From contig JAIRRF010000223.1 of the NCBI GenBank assembly GCA_031256115.1, positions 1-6,684 on the forward strand: a DNA stretch of 6,684 bases. The letters are read 5' to 3'. This document shows positions 1 through 6,002 of the stretch, in pieces (the stretch's first letter is position 1; each line of letters starts with the position of its first letter). Position numbers and translations under genes: made by a program. The DNA is from Treponema sp. (GTDB taxonomy: Bacteria > Spirochaetota > Spirochaetia > Treponematales > Breznakiellaceae). Below the pieces are notes generated by a model, which saw only the letters and a list, made by a program, of their open reading frames with translations, made no database searches and was not told the origin of the DNA.

Positions 1-37
1 TTTGACTGGCTCAGCGGTAAATTGCTGTTTTAAGTGT

Positions 38-1648
38 TCATTTTTCTGTAAGGTCAAACACTCCGTCCCAGTCGCCGGGAGGTGCTTTTTCCTGGTACTT
101 CCGGCAGCGGTTATAAAAAACTTCCGTGGGCTTATCCCCGGGGAACAACTTTAACACCCGGCTGAATGTATTTTCCGCATCCTTCCAGTTACGGGACTCA
201 AACAGTTCCAGGCCTTGATGAAACTGATGAACTTTTTCCTGCAATGCCGCCGGCGCATGAGCGCTTGTTTCCAATACTTCAAAGATACGTACGGGTTCCT
301 TTATTCCTACCACCCTTATCCGGTCAAGCTTGCGGGTAAGAAGTTTCTTTCCGGTTTCCCTTATGGTGCCCTCCGATGTCAGAATCCATGTTCCGTATTG
401 TTTGTTTACCCCTTCAAACCGGGCCGCCAGATTAACCGCATTGCTGATAATCGTATAGTTCATCTTCTTTTGGGTTCCCATATTCCCCACAATCATATCA
501 CCCGAGTTTATCCCAATCCTGGTAAGAAGCGGCGTAGGACTTATCCCTTTTTCAGAAATATGTTTATTCATCCTTTTCTCCAGCCGTTTCATAACAATGG
601 CGGTAATACAGGCCCGCAGGGCGTGATCGGAAAGCTCCAGGGGAGCGCCAAAAAAAGAAATGATTGCGTCCCCTTCGAATTTATCAATGGTTCCTTTATA
701 TTCCAGAATGACATCACTCATGGTTGAAAGGTAATAGTTAAGCAGGTCTACCAGGTGTTCCGGAGCCAGCGCCTCCGCTATACTGGTAAAGTTTTTGACA
801 TCCGTAAATAAAGCGGTCATATGGCGTTTAATCCCTCCCAGTTGCAGACGGGTAGGATCGGTAACAATCTCTTCTACTACATCTTCAGAAAGGTCCGTGG
901 AAAAAGCCCGGCGCAGGTTCTTGTTGAAATACTGGAGCTTTACATGGGCTTCTTCGATTTGCTTGGCCTTGCGGCGGTAGAGCCGCATATTCAGGACACT
1001 GAAAATTACCGAGATTGATAGGGCTGTTATCTGGAGGATCGTCATGTTCCGGGAATTTCTGTTTTGGATAAAGATAAATTCGTCGCTGATGTCCACGCCG
1101 GCAACGCAGTAAAAATTTCCTTCATTGTCGTGTACCGGAGCATAGGCAGTAATAAGGCCGTCCCATTCGGGAGTATAGGTGCCCAGATCGGTTACGCCTG
1201 CCCGTCCGGATAGAGCGTCAAGCGCAACATCTTCAATTTCATAAATACTGCCGGGCCCTACCTGGCTCTCCGGGTCTAAATCGTTATCAACAATGTACTG
1301 TAAAGTGCCTTCTTTATATTCCCGCCAGTAATAGACATAGAGAATATTGTATTCTTCTGCAAAATGTATGAGTCTTTTTCTAAGATTCGTATAATCTTTT
1401 GTCTCTGTATCTTCAACAGTATGGTAGCGGTCCAGTTCTTCGGAGCTTACATATGCGGCTGCGGCTTGGGCTGCGGCCAAGAGGTGGTTCTGGGTTGATT
1501 CGGTGATCATGACCACATTCTGGTTCATTTGACGTCTTACCACCACCGAAATTAAAAGTACCATAAGAGCGGAGACTAAAAATAATAATCCAAGTATCAG
1601 CTGTAATCCGATTGCCTTTAAAAAACTTGTCCCGGTGACTGTCTTCAT
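38..1648 (-). CDS. Membrane-bound class III adenylate cyclase with Cache-like sensor domain and TPR-like tail
   Basis: Predicted inner-membrane receptor cyclase of 536 aa that converts ATP to cAMP. Seen: membrane helix at about 11-37, an extracytoplasmic domain at about 38-200, a second helix at about 201-222, a charged linker at 223-270 with no clear HAMP domain, the cyclase domain at about 272-460, and a single TPR-like helical pair at about 470-515. The outer domain ends in VAGVDISDEF, a typical Cache ending. Catalytic residues are intact: metal-binding D283 (FTDVKNFTS) and D327 (DKFEGDAI), adenine-selecting K323 and T399, and transition-state N406 and R410 (NAVNLAAR). The Lys/Thr pair favours ATP over GTP. 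One departure is ISN at 401-403, where many relatives have IGD. The ATG start has AGGGAG 9 nt upstream (1658-1663). It lies 19 bp after azlD on the same strand, so co-transcription is likely. The family is certain; the ligand is unknown. Confidence 0.9.
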   Translation of the reverse strand: MKTVTGTSFLKAIGLQLILGLLFLVSALMVLLISVVVRRQMNQNVVMITESTQNHLLAAAQAAAAYVSSEELDRYHTVEDTETKDYTNLRKRLIHFAEEYNILYVYYWREYKEGTLQYIVDNDLDPESQVGPGSIYEIEDVALDALSGRAGVTDLGTYTPEWDGLITAYAPVHDNEGNFYCVAGVDISDEFIFIQNRNSRNMTILQITALSISVIFSVLNMRLYRRKAKQIEEAHVKLQYFNKNLRRAFSTDLSEDVVEEIVTDPTRLQLGGIKRHMTALFTDVKNFTSIAEALAPEHLVDLLNYYLSTMSDVILEYKGTIDKFEGDAIISFFGAPLELSDHALRACITAIVMKRLEKRMNKHISEKGISPTPLLTRIGINSGDMIVGNMGTQKKMNYTIISNAVNLAARFEGVNKQYGTWILTSEGTIRETGKKLLTRKLDRIRVVGIKEPVRIFEVLETSAHAPAALQEKVHQFHQGLELFESRNWKDAENTFSRVLKLFPGDKPTEVFYNRCRKYQEKAPPGDWDGVFDLTEK

Positions 1649-1667
1649 TAATTAATACTCCCTACAA

Positions 1668-2039
1668 TTATAATACAAAAGAGTTTAACAGCATATACAG
1701 TGCTGTTCCGCCGAATATGCTGATTAGGGCATTCCGTTTCAGGAGATGGAGAATAGCGGTAACCAAGGCTGCCGTTCCCATGGGGACAAGCTTTGCCAAA
1801 TCCTGAGGCTGGACTGCCAATGTTTCTTTAACCGCAGAAGCCAGAGCATTAACGGCCAGCACCGTCATGGCCGTCGCAGGAACCGCTGCTTCCACAAATT
1901 CAAGAAAGGCCCTTATTCTATCTTTGCTTTTTTCCGTTCCGGTTTTTTCCTTGAAAATAATAAAAGGCAGGAACCGGCATAAGAAAATTACCCCTCCCAA
2001 TACAACGGTATAAAACATAGCTGTTTTGACACTTAACAC
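1668..2039 (-). CDS. azlD: AzlD-family small subunit of branched-chain amino acid exporter
   Basis: Small hydrophobic protein of 123 aa, near the usual AzlD length of about 100-110, with four likely membrane helices (about 5-27, 45-66, 83-100, 103-121). Family marks seen are CRFLPF near residue 21, AAVPATAMTVL near 51, and the closing RNALISIFGGTALYMLL. In characterised systems (B. subtilis AzlCD, E. coli YgaZH) the small subunit works with AzlC to export branched-chain amino acids such as valine and leucine, and analogues such as azaleucine. The gene starts with GTG and overlaps the end of azlC by 7 bp (GTGTTAA), so translational coupling is likely. Its AGGAG ribosome-binding site lies inside azlC, 6 nt upstream of the start. 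The assignment rests on the motifs, the size and the adjacency to azlC. Confidence 0.88.
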   Translation of the reverse strand: MLSVKTAMFYTVVLGGVIFLCRFLPFIIFKEKTGTEKSKDRIRAFLEFVEAAVPATAMTVLAVNALASAVKETLAVQPQDLAKLVPMGTAALVTAILHLLKRNALISIFGGTALYMLLNSFVL

Positions 2040-2779
2040 GGCCTGCTCCTGGTTCTGGAGGTTTCAAAAAGCTGAACAAAACCAAGGCTCATTATCATGG
2101 CACTTAACAGGGAAAACCGGCCGGAAAGCGCTCCCGGCAAAAGGAACACCGCAGCCACGGCGGTAAAAGCAGAGATGACAAAAGGAGCGGGCCGTCTTAT
2201 TCGAAGGATCTGTTCTATCATCAGTACAATAAAAAGAGCAGTCAGGGCAAAGCCTACCCCATGAAAATCCCAGGGAATGATGGAGCCCGCCAAAGCGCCG
2301 ATAAGTATCCCCGTATTCCAGTAAATATGATTTAAGAGGGACACCAAAAACATAAAACGCACTCGCCGGACCTGCTCTGATTTGTATCCATCCGGGGAAT
2401 TGTCATCTGCAGAAGTCGCTGGCAGGGACGAAAGCAGGGCAAAGGTTTCATCGGTTAGAGCAAAGATTAGATAAAAACGATAAAACCCGGCGCTGCGGAA
2501 ACGCCGGATCATGGAAAGCCCGTAGGCCATGTGACGGGCATTTACCATAAATTCAACCAACACTGCTTCTGCCAGAGAAGCGCCGGCGGCAAAAAGCCCC
2601 ACCGCAATAAATTGACCTGCTCCGGCAAACATTATTATCCCAGTAATCAAAGCCAAATACCATGGATAACCTCGTTCCACTGTAAAAAGGCCGAAAGCAA
2701 TGCCTATGGCAACATACCCCAGAAAAACAGGAAAAGAATACTTTAATGCCCTAATCAATAAACTCCGCTGCTCAATCAT
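2033..2779 (-). CDS. azlC: AzlC-family permease of branched-chain amino acid exporter
   Basis: Integral membrane protein of 248 aa, the normal length for AzlC/YgaZ, and the large subunit of the AzlCD exporter in the cytoplasmic membrane. Family motifs seen in order: GYVAIGIAFGL at 21-31, FAGAGQF at 51-57, MVNARHMAYGLS at 78-89, ALTDETFALL at 107-116, and NHIYWNTGILIGALAG at 150-165, followed by hydrophobic C-terminal helices. A short hydrophilic insert (about 120-137) sits between membrane segments. The ATG start puts the first membrane segment about 15 residues in, as expected. The ribosome-binding site is poor (GATAAGATAAAACA before ATG), which suggests weak initiation. It is the first gene of the apparent azlC-azlD-cyclase operon and is divergent from murA. 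Substrates are likely Leu, Ile, Val and perhaps Met by analogy; specificity cannot be read from the sequence. Confidence 0.92.
   Translation of the reverse strand: MIEQRSLLIRALKYSFPVFLGYVAIGIAFGLFTVERGYPWYLALITGIIMFAGAGQFIAVGLFAAGASLAEAVLVEFMVNARHMAYGLSMIRRFRSAGFYRFYLIFALTDETFALLSSLPATSADDNSPDGYKSEQVRRVRFMFLVSLLNHIYWNTGILIGALAGSIIPWDFHGVGFALTALFIVLMIEQILRIRRPAPFVISAFTAVAAVFLLPGALSGRFSLLSAMIMSLGFVQLFETSRTRSRPC
2046..2050 (-). promoter_or_regulatory. Ribosome-binding site of azlD
   Basis: AGGAG on the minus strand, 6 nt before the GTG codon at 2037-2039. It supports GTG as the azlD start and lies within the last codons of azlC, which fits translational coupling. Confidence 0.7.
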
Positions 2780-2807
2780 TGTTTTATCTTATCAATTATT
2801 TGAACGC

Positions 2808-2836
2808 TTTACTCTGCCCTATCCCTCCGCTACAAT
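2808..2836 (+). promoter_or_regulatory. Putative sigma-70-type promoter of murA
   Basis: TTTACT (2808-2813, 4 of 6 matches to TTGACA) and TACAAT (2831-2836, 5 of 6 matches to TATAAT) are separated by exactly 17 bp. They lie in the divergent azlC/murA intergenic region. Transcription would start near 2843, giving a leader of about 65 nt before the murA ATG. It was found by eye. No equally good promoter was found on the opposite strand for azlC. Confidence 0.55.
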
Positions 2837-2849
2837 AGTTTTAATATAT

Positions 2850-2862
2850 GAGCCTTCGGCTC
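2850..2862 (+). other. Small inverted repeat in the murA leader
   Basis: GAGCC-TTC-GGCTC is a perfect 5-bp stem with a 3-nt loop, just downstream of the predicted murA start point. It runs into a second palindrome, GCTCGAGC (2859-2866). It could be an RNA hairpin in the leader or a DNA operator between the divergent genes. No U-tract follows, so it is not a terminator. A stem this short may be chance. Confidence 0.35.
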
Positions 2863-2887
2863 GAGCGTAAGGAAATTGTTTTAATTC

Positions 2888-2903
2888 GCCGCTGGGAGGC
2901 GGC
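2888..2903 (+). promoter_or_regulatory. murA Shine-Dalgarno in the loop of a GC stem
   Basis: GGGAGG (2894-2899) is a strong ribosome-binding site 10 nt before the ATG at 2910. It is flanked by GCCGC (2888-2892) and GCGGC (2899-2903), which can pair into a 5-bp all-GC stem presenting TGGGAG as a 6-nt loop. The site decides the start: a TTG at 2904 would be only 4 nt from the ribosome-binding site, so the ATG is preferred. Confidence 0.5.
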
Positions 2904-2909
2904 TTGTGC

Positions 2910-4184
2910 ATGAGCCAGTATTTGATTACAGGGGGCTCCCCGATATGCGGAAAAATCAAGGCCAGTGGAAACAAAAACGCCGCCCTTCCATGCATTGCCG
3001 CCGCAATTTTAACCGATGAACCGGTGATTTTAAGAAATATCCCCGAAATAGAAGATGTCCAGGTTATGCTGGATGTATTCCGGTCTCTTGGCGGTACGGT
3101 GGAACAGGTGGAACCCAATATGTACCGGTTTTCTATGGGAAATATAAATGAATCCCGGGTACCGGTGGAAGCGGCAATAAAGATACGGGCATCCATACTC
3201 TTTGCGGGCCCGCTTTTGGCAAGAACCGGAAAAGTAATTTTACCGCCCCCTGGGGGGGATGTTATTGGACGGAGGAGGCTTGATACTCATTTTTTGGCTC
3301 TTACGGAACTGGGAGCAGAGGTAAGCGTTAAAGATGCTTTTATCTTTTCGGCAAAAAAACTAAAGGGGGCGGATATCTTTCTTGATGAAGCCTCGGTAAC
3401 CGCCACAGAAAACGCCGTCATGGCGGCGGTCTTAGCGGAGGGAAAAACAATCCTTAACAATGCTGCCAGCGAACCTCATGTGCAGGATCTGTGCAGGATG
3501 CTTGTTTCCATGGGGGCGCTCATCGAAGGAATCGGCTCCAACATTCTTACTATTACGGGAGTAAAAAAACTCCAATCCTGTGATTACACCATCGGCTCAG
3601 ATTATATGGAAGTAGGTTCTTTTATCGGCCTTGCGGCGGCCACCAGAGGGGAACTGGAAATTACCGGGCCCAGAATTAGCGAACTTCGGCCTGCAAAAAT
3701 GGCATTCGGCAAACTTGGCATAATTTGGGAACACGAAGGCACTGTGCTTAGGGTTCCCAAAAAACAGGCCATGAAAGTAAATCATGATCTGGGCGGCATG
3801 ATCCCCAAAATCGATGATGCTCCCTGGCCTGGTTTTCCGCCGGATCTTACCAGCATCATTATTGTGGTTGCCACCCAGGTTGAAGGAACCGTTCTGGTGC
3901 ATGAAAAAATGTTTGAGTCCCGGATGTTTTTTGTTGACAAACTTATCGGCATGGGCGCCCGGATCGTCCTTTGCGATCCCCATAGGGCGGTGATCTCGGG
4001 TCCCGCAAAACTGGCAGGGTCGGAACTAACCAGCCCGGATGTACGGGCCGGTATGGCTATGGTGATTGCCGCGTTATGCGCCGAAGGAAAAAGTGTAATC
4101 CGCAATGTGTACCAAATTGAGCGGGGTTATGAAAATCTGGTAAACCGGCTTTCCGTATTGGGAGCTGACATATCAAAGGTCTAA
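2910..4184 (+). CDS. murA: UDP-N-acetylglucosamine 1-carboxyvinyltransferase (MurA), Asp-loop type
   Basis: Cytoplasmic enzyme that transfers enolpyruvate from phosphoenolpyruvate to UDP-GlcNAc, the first committed step of peptidoglycan synthesis. From the ATG at 2910 the protein has 424 aa, close to the usual 418-430. It shows the EPSP-synthase-fold signatures: SGNKNAALP with K22 and N23 (same numbers as E. coli), GPLLART before the catalytic loop, [10 protein letters not shown] at the loop, [17 protein letters not shown] with the general-base aspartate D312, DVRAG with R379, and the closing [16 protein letters not shown] with R405. The residue matching E. coli Cys115 is Asp117 (codon GAT at 3258-3260). 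In M. tuberculosis and other bacteria this exchange keeps activity but abolishes alkylation by fosfomycin. A two-codon-longer start (TTG at 2904) is possible but poorly spaced. The gene is single and divergent from azlC. Its stop directly abuts the stop of the convergent membrane gene. Confidence 0.97.
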   Translation: MSQYLITGGSPICGKIKASGNKNAALPCIAAAILTDEPVILRNIPEIEDVQVMLDVFRSLGGTVEQVEPNMYRFSMGNINESRVPVEAAIKIRASILFAGPLLARTGKVILPPPGGDVIGRRRLDTHFLALTELGAEVSVKDAFIFSAKKLKGADIFLDEASVTATENAVMAAVLAEGKTILNNAASEPHVQDLCRMLVSMGALIEGIGSNILTITGVKKLQSCDYTIGSDYMEVGSFIGLAAATRGELEITGPRISELRPAKMAFGKLGIIWEHEGTVLRVPKKQAMKVNHDLGGMIPKIDDAPWPGFPPDLTSIIIVVATQVEGTVLVHEKMFESRMFFVDKLIGMGARIVLCDPHRAVISGPAKLAGSELTSPDVRAGMAMVIAALCAEGKSVIRNVYQIERGYENLVNRLSVLGADISKV

Positions 4185-6002
4185 TTATCCATGCTGGGCA
4201 GCAAGCAGCATCATTGCCAAAAGAAAAAGGAAGCCCGCACCGGCACAAATGAAAACCAGAGCTGTGGACAAATCATAACTCAAAGAAAGCCAAATAGAAA
4301 GGTGAATGATAATATTCCGGTAAAAAAGAAGTACCACGAAAAAAACCAAAGGAAGCAGCGCAAGCATGGGTAAATAAACATACCGGGGTTTTTTCCTGGC
4401 TCTGTAGCGCCAGCCCAGGATCAGGATCAATATTGTCATGGGAAGAAAAAACAAGGTATTCCCCATACGGTTTAGAATTTCCGCCCCAAAACTCTCCCTG
4501 ACAAAACCATAGTCTCCAAAGGTCTTTTCTGCGGTAAAAAGGTCACGCAGGTTAAGGGTTTCGATTCCCTGATTCATATTTGCAAGCAGCACAAAATCAT
4601 TAAAACTTATATTAAGCATTATTTGATTTATATCCATAACCGGGTCTATCCGGCTATGGGTATCGCTTCTTATCACAGGTTCGCTGCTATGGTTTTTATC
4701 ATTGCGATCCAGTGCCCGCAACAACAAAACAGTTTTGTCAGCAGATCTATCCTCCTTATCCCTGGCGATAAAGGAAATCAATTTGGCATAATCGGAATTT
4801 ATTTGAAGAAGGAAACGGCCCTCAGCATCAACGGCGACCAGCTCGGCCCCATGAACATAAGCGGAGTTTTTTGATAATGCCAGGGTGTCAAAACGGAGGA
4901 CAATCCTGTCATCGTTTTCTGTTGGAAGAGAAAAAACCGGCCCCAACATTGTAGTACCGATGGACAGATCCAGTTCATCGATAAAAAAAGCTGTCTCGGC
5001 TACACCGGTTTTGCATAAGTCCAGGTATTTTTCTACATCCGGATCATCAGGCGTAAGAGCAGAAAGTTCAAGAAAACCATAAAAAGCACTGACATAGTCC
5101 CTGTCATTCATTGCTTCGTAGGCTTCTCGCTTTCTGGTGAACAAAGAAAACTTGTCTTTTTCCAGTTCATTCGGCCCCAGGGCGGAAATTTTTTCCCAGG
5201 CTCTTGAGGCCATGGCAACTGCGGAGTTTTTTTCTATTGAACCTGGCTGGGCAAGCCTATCTGCCAGAACCGCAAGCCAATGGGAATCGTAGTACCGTTC
5301 ATTGTCAAAAGCCTCTTCTGCCAGTATAAGGGCCTCGGAAGAAGTCAGGGGGTCGCCCGGTATACCGGCCCAGACTGGATTTTCATCTGCCGGAGTTTTA
5401 TTTCTTCCGGCAGATGATTGGCTGTGGTAGGCTCTAATGGAGTCTGAGTTTTTCTCTTTAAAGGATTCTATCTCCTTATTACCCGGCCAAATTTTTTCGC
5501 AGATACCGGCAAAATAAGAAACTTCATCCCATTTATTTTCCTCCGCTTTTTTTTCCATTGTGGTTTTGGCATGACCAAAAAGCTGGCTTTGATCAATTAT
5601 TGTATTCCTGTAGCTCATAGTCAAAGGCAGAGCTAAAAAAAATAAAAGACCGTAAAGAACTGCGGCGGTAAATGCAGTAATTACCGGTATCGACAGGTAT
5701 TTAAAAAAAATAAGCGAAAATCCTTTTTTTCCAATATAGGCCGAACCTGCATAACCCCCTTCAGAATGTTCCTTAAGGCCAAAAGGAATAACAAGTCCGG
5801 AAAAAGCCAGAGCAGGAAACAGATCTATAAAAGTGATCATCCCGCCTGATAACAGCCAAAAAAGTTTAAAACGATCCAGTATTTCCATAAAACCCTGATT
5901 TGCAGGAAAAAAATACCGGTATCCGCAGATACAAATAAATGCCGCTGCAATATACAGAAAAAAGACCAACAGTGGGGAAATACCATCTCTCTCCTTAGCC
6001 AT
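4185..6002 (-). CDS. Unknown polytopic membrane protein with large TPR-like/beta-rich soluble insert (possibly LptF/LptG-like)
   Basis: 605-aa protein I do not recognise firmly. Seen: hydrophobic helices at about 8-28, 46-74 and 97-127; a soluble middle at about 130-510; and helices at about 514-532, 541-560 and 565-602. The middle begins with a charged helical stretch (145-190) and a polar linker (191-220). It continues with helical, TPR-like repeats (about 221-335, for example RDYVSAFYGFLELSALTPDD) and then an apparently beta-rich part (about 336-490). Three helices, a soluble domain and three more helices is the layout of LptF/LptG lipopolysaccharide permeases. The FGAEILNRMG entry into the fourth helix, with a basic RYRARKKPR after it, recalls that family, but the protein is much longer than the usual ~360 aa, so this is speculative. 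The ATG start has GGAGG 7 nt upstream and overlaps the preceding gene by 8 bp (ATGGCTAA), indicating coupled translation and a likely shared complex. Confidence 0.85.
   Translation of the reverse strand: MAKERDGISPLLVFFLYIAAAFICICGYRYFFPANQGFMEILDRFKLFWLLSGGMITFIDLFPALAFSGLVIPFGLKEHSEGGYAGSAYIGKKGFSLIFFKYLSIPVITAFTAAVLYGLLFFLALPLTMSYRNTIIDQSQLFGHAKTTMEKKAEENKWDEVSYFAGICEKIWPGNKEIESFKEKNSDSIRAYHSQSSAGRNKTPADENPVWAGIPGDPLTSSEALILAEEAFDNERYYDSHWLAVLADRLAQPGSIEKNSAVAMASRAWEKISALGPNELEKDKFSLFTRKREAYEAMNDRDYVSAFYGFLELSALTPDDPDVEKYLDLCKTGVAETAFFIDELDLSIGTTMLGPVFSLPTENDDRIVLRFDTLALSKNSAYVHGAELVAVDAEGRFLLQINSDYAKLISFIARDKEDRSADKTVLLLRALDRNDKNHSSEPVIRSDTHSRIDPVMDINQIMLNISFNDFVLLANMNQGIETLNLRDLFTAEKTFGDYGFVRESFGAEILNRMGNTLFFLPMTILILILGWRYRARKKPRYVYLPMLALLPLVFFVVLLFYRNIIIHLSIWLSLSYDLSTALVFICAGAGFLFLLAMMLLAAQHG
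5383..5417. repeat. Perfect 12-bp inverted repeat inside the 605-aa protein gene
   Basis: TCATCTGCCGGA (5383-5394) and its exact reverse complement TCCGGCAGATGA (5406-5417) flank an 11-nt A/T-rich spacer. The transcript of either strand could fold into a strong hairpin. No T-run follows on either strand, so a classic terminator is unlikely. It encodes residues of about 196-207 of the minus-strand protein, a polar linker just before the TPR-like region. Confidence 0.75.

Noticed and set aside
1..37. Terminator or further gene after the cyclase stop
   Set aside because: The 37 bases hold no stem with a T-run and no supportable coding signal; any terminator lies outside the window.
215..727. 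Plus-strand open frame of 170 codons opposite the cyclase gene
   Set aside because: It lies wholly antisense to a well-supported cyclase domain and its translation shows no domain-like pattern.
1453..1480. GC-rich repetitive stretch resembling a short repeat array
   Set aside because: It is explained by the alanine-rich segment LLAAAQAAAAY of the cyclase outer domain and is not an independent repeat.
1667..1672. Perfect TATAAT on the minus strand just upstream of the cyclase gene
   Set aside because: No acceptable -35 box lies 16-18 bp upstream, and a start about 7 bp downstream would fall inside the cyclase Shine-Dalgarno site. Co-transcription with azlD is simpler.
2904..2909. TTG at 2904 as the murA start
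   Set aside because: It is only 4 nt from the GGGAGG site, while the ATG at 2910 has proper spacing and gives the [10 protein letters not shown]-terminus expected for MurA.
3597..3983. Minus-strand open frame of 128 codons opposite murA
   Set aside because: It is antisense to conserved MurA sequence and has no recognisable motif; other open frames opposite murA and the membrane gene were dismissed for the same reason.
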